Positions 1 to 10,032 of a stretch of 64,000 nt of DNA are shown here, one piece after another. Made by a program: the position numbers and the translations under genes. This DNA comes from Ampelocalamus luodianensis (lineage: Eukaryota; Streptophyta; Magnoliopsida; Poales; Poaceae). The DNA is taken from assembly GCA_036346255.1 (NCBI GenBank), contig CM070632.1, forward strand, positions 20,725,408 to 20,789,407, read 5' to 3'. How positions within the stretch are numbered: position 1 is the stretch's first letter; every line of letters starts with the position of its first letter. The notes under the pieces are model-generated. The model did no database searches. It worked only from the letters and a program-made list of their open reading frames with translations, and was not told the origin of the DNA.

Positions 1-600
1 TTATCTTTTTCTTGCATGCTTCTTCGGTGTATACAGGAATCGACCTTCGTGGTCAGGTCATCCGGGTATTCGTGCACGGTTGATAATGACTTGTCAATCA
101 GTTCAGCGATTGCGTGGTTTCGAGCCTTGCGTGTTCGTAGCCAGGATCGTGAGAGTTGAGCGACGTCTACCGAACTTATCGTTCTCATCGAAAGATCGGA
201 CCAACAATCGGACCTTCGGATTCATCAAGTAGTAGTAGGGCCCAACTGTAAGTGTGGGTCGAGTAGGGGCAATGGTGAGCTGTCTGTGCTCAACAGTCGC
301 GTGCGTAGAATAGGTGTATGTGCCGTTAGGCCCACCTATCAGTGTTTGTGTGTTTGGGTTAAAGGGGTGTTGTAGCCAACAGATTGATCATTGCATATGA
401 AATGAGAACTCCTTTCCCGTCTCGATGGATTCAAATCCTCTATTGTAATGCAAAGATCACTGTGTGAACACTGCTCGGCAGTAGTACTATAGCAACATGT
501 AGCAACAGGAGAATATTAACTGTAGTGATGCATTGTAGCTACTGATATGGTCTTTTTTTTTGCCTGATGGTGAAGACTGCTTTCTAATGCAGAGCACTGT
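1..600. other. Non-coding stretch, nothing recognised
   Basis: No open frame, RNA gene or clear repeat end is visible. The segment around 425-600 has several short CTGTAG and TGTAGCAAC words like those near 4,700-4,850 and 52,740-53,010. These are typical of small grass MITEs, but I could not pair terminal repeats here. Confidence 0.4.
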
Positions 601-779
601 AGATCCTCTGCATTGAAACCTTCAATGCAGACGATCCATTTCCCATCCCGATTCTACTGGTTCCTCATCCCGATTCTGCCTTCCAATCCTCAATTCATCC
701 TTGATTTATCCAATATAATCCGAATTGTGCGTTCCGGTCGTCGAAATCCCTCAAGAGACGATCGGGTCGTCACAACGTT

Positions 780-1190
780 GAGAGGATGTGGCCGGATGTG
801 GCCGCGGCACAGCGCGTCGTCGCACACCCACTTCTTGGCTGCCCTCTCGCCGTCCGAGCGGTCCTCGAACAGCACACAGGCCATGTCCAGGGTGCGGATT
901 CAGAGCAGCACCGACTCCTTCCTGCGGAGGTAGCCGCCCACCCCGTCCAGTGGCGCGACGGGGAGCGGCGGCGGCGCCAGCATGGCAGATGACAACATCG
1001 ATCAGCACTTGACAGTGCAGGACAAGGAGAGTAGAAGCACGGTTTCTTGCTCTTGTGGGCATTTCCACAAACAATTGGTGTGCAGCTAAACTTTGTGGAA
1101 ATCAAAAAGGAAAGCGGCGGTGGTCTCTGGTGTGGTGCGGTGGTGTACCTTGGAGTTTTGCTGATCAGCGACGATCTTCTTGTCGATCTC
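780..1190 (-). pseudogene. Truncated tandem copy of the Gag-like gene
   Basis: Reading leftwards from an ATG at 981-983, the frame encodes a degenerate version of the first 66 or so residues of the Gag-like protein at 1715-2383. It shares PLDGVGGYLRRKESVLL, then AAKKWVCDDALCRGHI. An in-frame TGA at 900-902 replaces the Arg codon that follows KESVLL in the intact copy. Homology stops after CRGHI near 785, so only the N-terminal third was copied or retained. Upstream DNA (984-1190) also matches the region above the intact gene, including the splice donor context AAG/GTACACC and the stretch before the acceptor. The duplication therefore covered 5' UTR, UTR intron and coding start. Confidence 0.75.
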
Positions 1191-1714
1191 TCCTGTCTTC
1201 TTTGTTCTTGGTGGTGGAAGGAGGGGAGGCTCTCCCTTTTTGGGGACTTCGAAGTACGAACAAGGAGGTGGTATGTTGTTTTGCTATGAAAGCATTGTAT
1301 AAACACGCCCAATCTAGCTCACCTGGAACCTTGTTTCTAACTTTTAGGTGAGATTAAAATGCATCCTGACAAGTTTAAGGACCCGTAATGCCGCAGTGTA
1401 TGAAAATACTAGTCTGATCACTGAGCTAGTAGTTCGCAGAAGAAAATGTGATGGGGGAGGGTCTCACCCTGAGCCCCCATCAGCTATTGATCTGGTTTGA
1501 GAGGGGAGGACCAACGGCTCACGGGGAGGGCCTCAGGGTTCCTTCCGCAGTTCGGAGCATGTCCCTTCAGATAGTAGTACAAACAGCAAACATGCACAGA
1601 TGCCTCAACACCCTTAGTCATTGCGAGCAGAATCAACAACCAATGGAAAAGGTATTTCACGGTTGATGTGATAGGACCTATTGTCAGCAAGCAAAATAGG
1701 AGTTTTTGTCACGA

Positions 1715-2383
1715 TCAAGCCACGCAGTTCCTGGCAATGTGTCCCGGCTGGCCGCAGTTCCAGCACTTCCTCTTGTCCTCTTGATCTTCTGCCATTGCCG
1801 CATTCCCCTTGAGTTCATCTTCGTGGGCGTAGCTAATGCGAGTCGCCTCCACGATCCGAGCAACATGCCAGACCGTGCTCACGCTCAAGTCATCATTGCT
1901 CGAGCGCATCATGGCGGGGATGGCCACGTCTTCCGGGAGCTTCTTGCATATCCAGTGAGCCAAGGTATCATCAGAAATCGGGGGCTTCACGTCGGCGGCC
2001 AGAGCCTCCAGGTGCGCGAGCTGCTCCAGAAGTGGCGCCCCCTCGTCGAACTGGAACCCATCAAACTCGCGCCACGAGACGCGGCCCATGCGGGAGGTGT
2101 CCAGTTCGTACGTGCGCGCCACGGCCTGCCACACCTCCCTGGCGGTGGCGTGGCGGACGTAGTCGGGGAACAGGCGGTCGGAGAGCGTGGCGAGGATGTG
2201 GCCGCGGCACACGGCGTCGTCGCGCGCCCACTTCTTGGCCGCCGCCGGCGCGGCCTCGTCGCCGGCCGGCCGGTCTTCGGAGAGCACGTGGGAGACGCCG
2301 AGGGTGTGGAGGCGGAGGAGCACCGACTCCTTCCACCGGAGGTAGCCCTCGCCGCCGTCCAGCGGCTTGACGGTCGTCGCCAT
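1715..2383 (-). CDS. Stand-alone Gag-like CCHC zinc-knuckle protein
   Basis: A 222-residue open frame starting at the ATG at 2381-2383. Residues about 1-80 resemble the N-terminal part of copia Gag (DUF4219/UBN2 type: GYLRWKESVLLRL, then a conserved W and CRGHIL). Residues about 80-180 are the helical UBN2-like Gag body. The C-terminus is a textbook CX2CX4HX4C knuckle, CWNCGQPGHIARNC, with the stop two codons later. In copia elements the frame would run on into protease, integrase and reverse transcriptase; none is seen downstream (1715 towards 1300). By family knowledge such proteins bind RNA and multimerise. It is either a solo gag left by a retrotransposon or a domesticated Gag gene. A 5'-UTR intron and a partial tandem copy favour the second reading, but the evidence is not decisive. 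Confidence 0.75.
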   Translation of the reverse strand: MATTVKPLDGGEGYLRWKESVLLRLHTLGVSHVLSEDRPAGDEAAPAAAKKWARDDAVCRGHILATLSDRLFPDYVRHATAREVWQAVARTYELDTSRMGRVSWREFDGFQFDEGAPLLEQLAHLEALAADVKPPISDDTLAHWICKKLPEDVAIPAMMRSSNDDLSVSTVWHVARIVEATRISYAHEDELKGNAAMAEDQEDKRKCWNCGQPGHIARNCVA

Positions 2384-2471
2384 TGATCAAACAGTGCCTG
2401 ACAAAGAGAATCGAAAGCAGCATCAGCAACGGTGGGATTGGAGGCCGCTTGATCGAAGGTCTCTTGCTGCT

Positions 2472-2599
2472 CTGGTGCATTCGCACAAACAGTTGGTGTG
2501 CATCCCCGAATTAAACAAATGTTGAAGAGACGAACAATGCGTTGGGGAAGATTTAGGCTGTGATTAGGCAGGGGAAGAGGCGGCGGTATGGTGGTGTAC
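2472..2599 (-). other. Probable 5'-UTR intron of the Gag-like gene
   Basis: On the minus strand a donor (AAG/GTACACC, intron starting at 2599) and an acceptor (GCACCAG/AGC, ending at 2472) bracket a 128-bp segment 90 bases above the start codon. The same donor context is conserved in the truncated copy (about 1150). Splice sites are read by eye, without transcript data. Confidence 0.45.
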
Positions 2600-2809
2600 C
2601 TTAGGGTTTCGTGGATCGACGGCGATGTTCTTGTTGTTGATCTGGAATCTGCCTGCGTTCTTCTTAGCGATGGAGACGGTTACTTTTCTGGAAATCGAGG
2701 AGACGGCGATTGATAATTTGATATCGCAACTGTGTGCCCTATTTTGTAGCCCTACGTGATAATTTTGATACGGACACAACTACCTGGACATCCCATCGTA
2801 CGCTCCGAC

Positions 2810-3090
2810 GTAATATATGAAAAAAAATGGTATAATATTTTTTTCATTTGTTACAACAATAAAAAATCTCAGAATGAAAATAAACATTTGATAAAAAGGA
2901 CAAGTTAAAAAATCTTGCAACATCATTGTGAACATGTCATAACATTTTTTTTCAACAATAGCAATTTTTTTCAATGGAGTGCAATATTTTTTCAACGGAG
3001 TGCAATATTTTTTCAACATCTCAAAAAACAGTATGAAACATTTTTTTCAGCGATTACAATATTTTTTTTCAACGGATCGCAACATCAGAA
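2810..3090. repeat. AT-rich imperfect repeat tract
   Basis: Repeated words of the form GCAATATTTTTTTCAACGG recur at irregular spacing of about 20-30 bases, followed by GCAACATCAGAACTAGAAACA and, further on, words such as CATCTGATCTACTAGATCTG. Such strings are common in terminal regions of grass DNA transposons. No element ends could be fixed, and no coding capacity is visible from here to 4,040. Confidence 0.5.
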
Positions 3091-3562
3091 CTAGAAACAA
3101 CAGAGGGTAATTCAAAATTGTTGCACCTAATCTAGAGATGATCTCAACTCACTACTACATCTCGCGAACAACATGAATCCTCCTCTTAACATCTGATCTA
3201 CTAGATCTGAAAAAATGAAGCAAGAAGGGAGCAATTTCCCTCCAAGAAAACAAGAACAAAAGTTTAACCAAATCCCTCGACTCATCGTCGAATCACCTAT
3301 CTCAGCCGCAGAAGTGTCCGAACAAGAAGTGACTCACATATCGACGCTGCCCTCTCAGCCTCCTTTCAAAATAATCTTCGGCGAAAGCTTCACAAATCAA
3401 ACCACTAGCGAAAGCACACGATTGGTAGACGTAGGGTAGAATCAAGGAAGTCGCTGCCTTAGGACACCGTGAGAATCACCAGCGAAATCACCTTCTCCCA
3501 GCTCGCTCTCGCTCTCTCCGTCTCAGCCTCTCACCAGTGGAGATGATGCAGTGGTGGGGAGA

Positions 3563-3638
3563 AGTGGAAGTGGTTGGAGGAATGAGTGGTTGGAGCGTTG
3601 AGTGGAAGTGGTTGGAGGAATGGGTGGTTGGAGTGTTG
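3563..3638. repeat. Two-copy 38-bp tandem repeat
   Basis: Units 3563-3600 and 3601-3638 share AGTGGAAGTGGTTGGAGGAA and TGGTTGGAG. They differ at two or so positions. Confidence 0.8.
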
Positions 3639-4042
3639 GCAACGTGGCTCAATGGATAATGTGTGTGAATAGAGCTCTGTGCACGATTTGTCACTTCGTA
3701 CATACGTATGAGCCGAAGCGTTTTACTTTTGATATCGCAATTGTCTAGCCTTATTTTGTAGGGCGGAGTAGAGTCGTCGTGAGTTCGTGACTTCGACTCT
3801 CGGTTGAATTCTGAATTGGGACCACCCAAACGGGCCAGTTTTCGGCTTTTGTTTTCGAAACTATGGAAGGGGCGCTTCCTTTCTTTTGGGCTTTGGGGCT
3901 GGAAGGTTTTTTGTTGAACTTCTTCGTCCAGTTCTATGTGCATCTGTATTTAAGCTAAAATTGGTGCCAAATATAATAGACAGGAGATCCCTTAATTAAC
4001 ATGGATATTTTTCTAAATAAATAACATGGATATATGATGTTA

Positions 4043-4558
4043 GGGTATCCATAATGTATGAAAAAATAGGCCATGAGGCCTATGTGGCAAGCTTGATGCC
4101 GACCACAAGCATTACGGGAAAATTGTGAGCCGGTCTTAGCTTGCAGCCACCCACAAGCTTGCAGCCCATCTCAAGCAATAAAACAATTTCTCTCTCCTCT
4201 TTCCCATGTCACATGCTCACCCAAGCTGTTACTATCGCTGTGAATGGATTCGCCAGGGAAGGCATCCTTGCCGATCGACGCCTCCGAATCCAACCACCAG
4301 GAAGCTGAGGAAGGGAGGATGGGGTGAGGACCGTGAGGTGGTGGACAACGAAGAGGGCGTGGTGGCAGCGGGAGGGGAACCTGTCGATGGCAACAAGGAT
4401 AAGGCCACATGGATGGGTGGGAGAGAGAGACTATTTGTTTTATTTTGATGTGGGCCCTACCTTAAGGCCTCCTCTAAGGAACAAGCATTGTGAGAAATTG
4501 CAACAAACGATGTCACCCATCTTGAGGCCAACTTTAGAAATAAACATTGAATATGCCC
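4043..4558. mobile_element. Tourist-like (PIF/Harbinger) MITE
   Basis: The left end GGGTATCCATAATG and the reverse complement of the right end, GGGCATATTCAATG, are imperfect terminal inverted repeats. They continue into TAGGCC/TTGGCC. Both sides are flanked by TTA (4040-4042 and 4559-4561), the duplication typical of PIF/Harbinger elements. It has no transposase; short frames inside it are not convincing genes. Confidence 0.75.
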
Positions 4559-4561
4559 TTA

Positions 4562-5680
4562 TAACTTCGGCCGGGGAGGGGGGGTAGGGATAATTTCCTA
4601 TTTGGTCCCTCAAGTTGATACTCAATTTGGTCTTTGATGTTTCAAAAGGACCAATTTAGTTGGTCAAGTTTCAATTTCAGGCCAGACAACGACGGATTCG
4701 GATCCTCTGCAGTACTGTAGAGGTCCATTATATAAACAGTGTTCTGTGAGAGAGTAAATAGTGATCTACCGCATCACTTCAGCAAACTGTAGCAACTACG
4801 GGTAAAGTATTGTAGCAATATTACTGTAGCAATAATACGTATTGACCGGTATCGAATCGGTATAGCGTATTGACTAGTATCATGGCCGATACAGAACACA
4901 AGATTGCTCTATACCTGTCTAGGTGACGAAATGGTACATATTGGCCATACCGATCGCTAACAGAACTGTATTGATAAGTTTGAAGGGAACGATCAAAGTC
5001 ACGTCTCGTAGACCAAGAAAAGCCAAAAACAACGTCACTTCAAAAAGAACAGAGAAAGTAAATTTTATGCCAACTAGAACGGAGAAAGTAAATTTTATGC
5101 CAAATATAATATGTAGGAGCTAGGGGTCTTCGCAGTTAAGGGTGAACCCGCTCAACCCATCGAACCAATCCATACCAATCTGCCTTTCAAATTGTGTACG
5201 GGTTGGGTCGGGTCACCTTATAAATCGTTGAACCCGTCTCCCACCACCCAGCTCACAAACTCGGCAAATGGTGATAAAGTCCTCTAATTTATTGCCTCCT
5301 CTACCACCAAAACTTCTAAAAAGGCACTTCTTCGATGAGAAATTCCTTCTCCGACGGACAGCCAACGGCTAAAACAACGACAAAGATAAATGGTGTCGCT
5401 AGTGAGGCGAGGAGAAAGCAACTTCAATAGCGGCCACGATTTTCTCAACGATAGGCAGCAGCGAAGTGTTCTCCGGCATGTAGTAGCTTCTCCAGTGGCG
5501 TTGTTTCCATTCTAAGGTTGAAGATGATTGACATAGAATGGTTGCTTGGGTTACAAAGGACCCTTCTCAGGCTAGCCCAACTTGCAAATGCATCCTGAAT
5601 ATAGACAATCTCCTCAGTCCTCACCCACTAGTCCACCTTGAAAGGCAACCCGTTTAACCAGTTGAACCCGCTCGGCCCAA
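4562..5680. other. Non-coding spacer with decayed repeats
   Basis: No gene seen. Around 5145-5240 and 5640-5680 are matching words (AACCCGCTCAACCC; AACCCGTTTAACC, GTTGAACCCGCTC) like the GGGTTGGGC-rich ends of small hAT-type elements. A roughly 0.5-kb non-autonomous hAT may lie here, but no duplication could be read. Confidence 0.35.
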
Positions 5681-5689
5681 CACTACTAC

Positions 5690-6030
5690 AGAAAGCCTCA
5701 TCACAGATGGTTCGGAACCGTCATCATAGACGGTTTTTGAACCGTCTGAATTTTTACATCTGTGAAAACAGGCGTTATCATAGACAGTTCTTGAGTTGTC
5801 TGCGATAAGGCGCAACACAGACAGTTCTATTTACCAACCGTTTGTGATACGATGATATCACAGACGGTTCTATTTACCAACCATCTGTGATGTAAAACAT
5901 ATCACAGATGGTTCATAAATACCAACTGTCTGTGATGTAAAACATATCACAGACGGTTCGTAAATAGAACCGTCTGTGATATCCTCATATCACAGACGTT
6001 TGTTAGTGGAAACCATCTGTGATAGTGACA
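5690..6030. repeat. CACTA left subterminal repeats
   Basis: About ten copies, in both orientations, of a 12-15-bp word (TCACAGACGGTTC and its complement), often paired as short palindromes around TATTTA or GTAAATA. In En/Spm-type elements such repeats bind the element-encoded accessory protein. Paired copies could also fold into hairpins if transcribed. Confidence 0.8.
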
Positions 6031-6560
6031 AAATAGATTGCAAGTTGATATCCACGGGGTATTTTTGAAGATAATTTCTCTTGGAAACATATTTTATACA
6101 GAAAAATATAAGTTACCCAACCAATTAACTATATAAACAAATAGTATCAAAGGATACATTCACATCAATAGACAAATACATTCACAACAAATGAAAGCAT
6201 ATATAGACATTGCGGAATTGTTCGTACAGCAGTGTATCAAATGGTATCAAGCATATCACACATTTCATGTCATTCCTAACAACACTACAATCTAATATAA
6301 CGCAAAAGGAAAAATATACTCAACATATACATTATGAGAACAACCAAAATCAGCATATCGCTAAGATAATTAGATTATTCGATTGCTCTTAGTTGGCTAA
6401 TTGCATAAGACAAAGTCTTTGCCATCTCAGCTCTCAGTCAAAATCTCTTCATCAATCAAATTTGATAATTACAAAACAGATCTTGAGCTTAAACTACAGC
6501 TTTCCTTTTTAATATTTCAAATTCATCACAAAGTAGCAGATTAAACTTTTTGTCCATAAA

Positions 6561-9121
6561 TGTAACACCCCATCTCAGCATTGAGCCTGGAATACTACTA
6601 AAATTAAATTATACTAAACTAAACTAAGACCAATTACAAATTTTCGGCAAAACCTCCTTTGTATAGTCAACAATACCGAGGTTCCAACAATTAATCATGG
6701 CACTTATCAATATCTTCATAATCAAGGTTACACAAGCTTGCAAGATGATCGAATAAACAAAATCCCGACTTGCAATTCTCATTATCACAATTAACATAAA
6801 TACTCAAAATCTTCTATGGGTGATTATCAAACAGTTTACTTAATATTGATGTGTAATTAAATGGCAAACGCCTTATGGTCGTGAGGTAGCGAGTGCATCC
6901 AACATCTACTCCCTCCCATGCATGTCGTTCCTGCCAGTTGTACCTAAAATATATCAAAGCAAGGGTGAGCCCAAAGACTCAGCAAGTATCAATAAGGCTA
7001 TAAACAAGAACACAAGCATAGCAACAATGATCCACAATAACGTTACACTAGTCATAGCTTTCATACTCATGGAATGCGATCAATGCAATGCACCTTTTGA
7101 ACTTTATCTCTTTTCGCATTTTACCGGTAATGTGGGGTATACATCCGTCGATGTATACCCTTGTCTGTGCCCTCTGGCACAGGGACCAAGAGCCTATACA
7201 CCACATGTATAGGGACCTTTTCCCATCATCTCTATGATGGGGACCTCTTTATTCATTGCCCACATTCCACGAATGTGGGGACCTCAAGCCCGTCATCTAC
7301 ATGACGGGGACCTCGAACATGCATAGTCACCACGTGACCAATCCTCCAATATGATTGCATGATGCACATGAACAAAACTTTAAACCATCATACATATGGA
7401 TTCACAACAACGACGTGCATGAATAAACTTATTCATACTTCTAGCATTCCTCATCATTGACATTCTTAGCATTCTAGTATCCATGAATAGCACATATATT
7501 CATAATACTAGCAAACATGAACAATCCTTCATGAATAATAATTAATCATATCTCAAATATTTACCATCCTCAATCATACATGTCACACTATCAACCTTGC
7601 ATGGTTAGTATGCATCAAAGTACTAGCACCTTCTATCAAACATTCATACATATTCTCTCAATCAGTACTTGCATTCACGAGATAAAATTGGAACTCATCA
7701 CAATAACATCAACTTTAACCATAACTAGCATTCATCAAGATAAATGGAAACTCATCACATTAACATTCATGCATGGCTATTATGAACAAAACACAAACAC
7801 TCTCAGCATACAAGCATAAATATGCTATAACCCGAATACTTGCCTCAACCGTGCGAACGGTGGACGCGAAGAGGCGCTGCCCTGGGTCACGCTCCCACCT
7901 GAACATAAAGATAACCCCAATCTAAGACCAGCATACTAGATCAAAAGCATAAATAACAACACAAACGAACTCGCTAATCTCTCAAGCGTTTTCCAATCTT
8001 CCAATTTCTAGCGATCGCTTTGGTGATCACTGCGGACAGTCAACTTCTAAAATACATAACTTTCTGCTCAGGAGTCCAAATGAGGTGTTCTCAGACTTTC
8101 TGGAAAGGTAATTAAATTACCCAAATAAACTTAGTTGGGGAGCCCTTTTGATTATGCCATCTACAGCCCCTACCAAGCCAAACTACAGAACAACAATTTT
8201 CACGTCAGCTTCTCTGGACAGTACACTAAAACTATCATAACTTTTGCTACGAAAGTCCAAATCTTGCATTCTTTATCTCTCTGAAAAGGTATGGAAATTA
8301 CCTACAATTTTCGTTATATTGAGATCCTCTGATTTCGTCTTTAACTAATAGATTAACTCAGTTTTCTACAGACTGTCACGATGTTGACAGATTAACCAGA
8401 CAGCGGCACTAAACAATTCATAACTTTCTAACCGTTAATCGGATTTTGGCGTTCTTGGCGGCCACTGAAAGCTAAGAGCATTATCTACATAACTCTAGGA
8501 GACCAAAACTCCTAATTCGGCCTCTAAACACACGAAACTGACCGCGCAATAATCTAGACAAAACGCGATCTATTAAACCGACGCAAATCAATCTACCAAA
8601 CGACATCAACCGCAACTATTACGTATCAAACAACGAAGAACACGCGACGTTACCCTTGTAGAATCGCAGCAAGATGATGAACTCTCCCCACGAAGTTGAT
8701 CTCCTCTCCTTTCTTCACTTGATCGGCAGCAGGGAGCACCGACGGCGAGGAAGGGAGGCACCAATGGAGGGGGGCACCACCATGGAGGAGAGGTGTGCTA
8801 CAGTAACCGTGCTACAGTGTGGTGGCACTGTAGCTACAGTACATCTAGGGTTTTCCCCCTTCCTTTTATTGGTGGCCGACCCCTTATGGGCCTCCTGGGC
8901 CAAGGCCCAAGGCCCAAGTTGCCGAAAAACTGCAGAAACCCCCTCTTTTTTATGTCTAATTTCTCTTTTGAATGCTTTCTTTCGTAGAATAAATTGGAGT
9001 ATTACATTAAAACCCCTCTTTCTCCTGTTCAATCGCTTTGCTAAAAGAAATATTCCCCCGATTTTAATTATTCTCTCCCGATTTAATTATTCTCTCCCGA
9101 TTTAATTTTTGGGGTATTACA
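6561..9121 (-). mobile_element. Solo LTR, same family as the 15-24 kb element
   Basis: A 2,561-bp segment starts TGTAACACCC and ends GGGGTATTACA, with a perfect 5-bp TSD ATAAA (6556-6560 and 9122-9126). Read on the minus strand it begins TGTAATACCCC and matches parts of the LTR at 15,038: AGCTTTCAGTGGCCGCCAAGA versus AGCTTTCGGTGGCCGCCAAGA, and CTACAAGGGTAACG in both. It contains no internal domain, PBS or gene. It is therefore a solo LTR left by LTR-LTR recombination, inserted in opposite orientation to its relative at 15-24 kb. Confidence 0.85.
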
Positions 9122-9649
9122 ATAAATTATCTGAAGGGCACCAATGTGAATAATATCACAAAGAAAGCAGTATACAGTCTGTCTAAAACAGAACAACAGA
9201 GCAAGTGATGCCAAGATAATTCATAAGAATATTTTAACAGTTAGTCTAATCAACAGATTAAGAATACTAATGTAAATATCTCACAGAACATCAACTAGCT
9301 CACTGATCATAAAATGATAATTTACCTTTACATAGAACTGAAAACTAGAAAGTAACAAAGCTACTAAATATAACTGACCACAGAAAGCACCAGCTCAAGA
9401 TTGTTCCTATTACCAATTTGATTTTAGATTTGACAATCATCACATAGCATTCAACCGAACCCACTAGCACCAATTTGTAATATCTTCCAGTACCAATTCC
9501 AGATATGAACCAGTACAGCACAAAAATACACAAGGAATGCACAAAAGATAAACAATGATACTCACAAATTGGCGACGGGGAGAAGGGGAAGGAGGAGGCG
9601 CCGACGACGTAGCAGGGGGCGGTCGGAGCTGGCGATGAAGCAGGGGGGC

Positions 9650-9775
9650 AATATCACAGAAGGTTTTATTATATAATCGTCTGTGATATGGTACATATCA
9701 CAGACGATTCTTTTATGGAACCATCTGTGATTACTTATCACAGATGGTTCCATAATAGAACCGTTGGTGATATGA
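9650..9775. repeat. Internal cluster of CACTA subterminal repeats
   Basis: Six or so copies of TATCACAGACGRTTC-type words in alternating orientation, identical in style to those at 5,690-6,030. They lie about 260 bases beyond the TNP2 stop codon, inside the element rather than at an end. They may mark the end of a second, nested or fused CACTA copy; no CACTA terminus is visible next to them. Confidence 0.7.
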
Positions 9776-10032
9776 AACTATATAATACTTCATTCAAAGA
9801 TATGTGCAATATGTATTAGGCATACAAGAGCAGGGAGATATTAGGTTATACAAGAGCACATTTAGAGATATCCATAATTTGGTATGTGCATAATATTACC
9901 ATTGCACATTACAATGAAGTCCACATTGGCAGCAAAATCAGAGATGACAAGTTCATATATAACACATTAACACATGACAATTCCACATTGACATGTCTCA
10001 TGTTATGGAATAAATTACAATGGAATAAATTC

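Noticed and set aside
425..610. Possible MITE with CAAATCCTCT / GATCCTCTGCA ends
   Set aside because: The ends do not form a convincing inverted repeat and no duplication was found.
3488..3943. 151-codon minus-strand frame
   Set aside because: Contains the 38-bp tandem repeat translated as Thr/His/Ser-rich sequence; no homology seen and no promoter evidence.
5142..5680. Possible small hAT element rich in AACCCGCTCAACCC words
   Set aside because: Termini and 8-bp duplication could not be fixed; left as a note in the spacer entry.
5690..6030. CRISPR-like regular short repeats
   Set aside because: Repeats alternate in orientation, spacing is irregular, and they sit next to a CACTA terminus in plant DNA.
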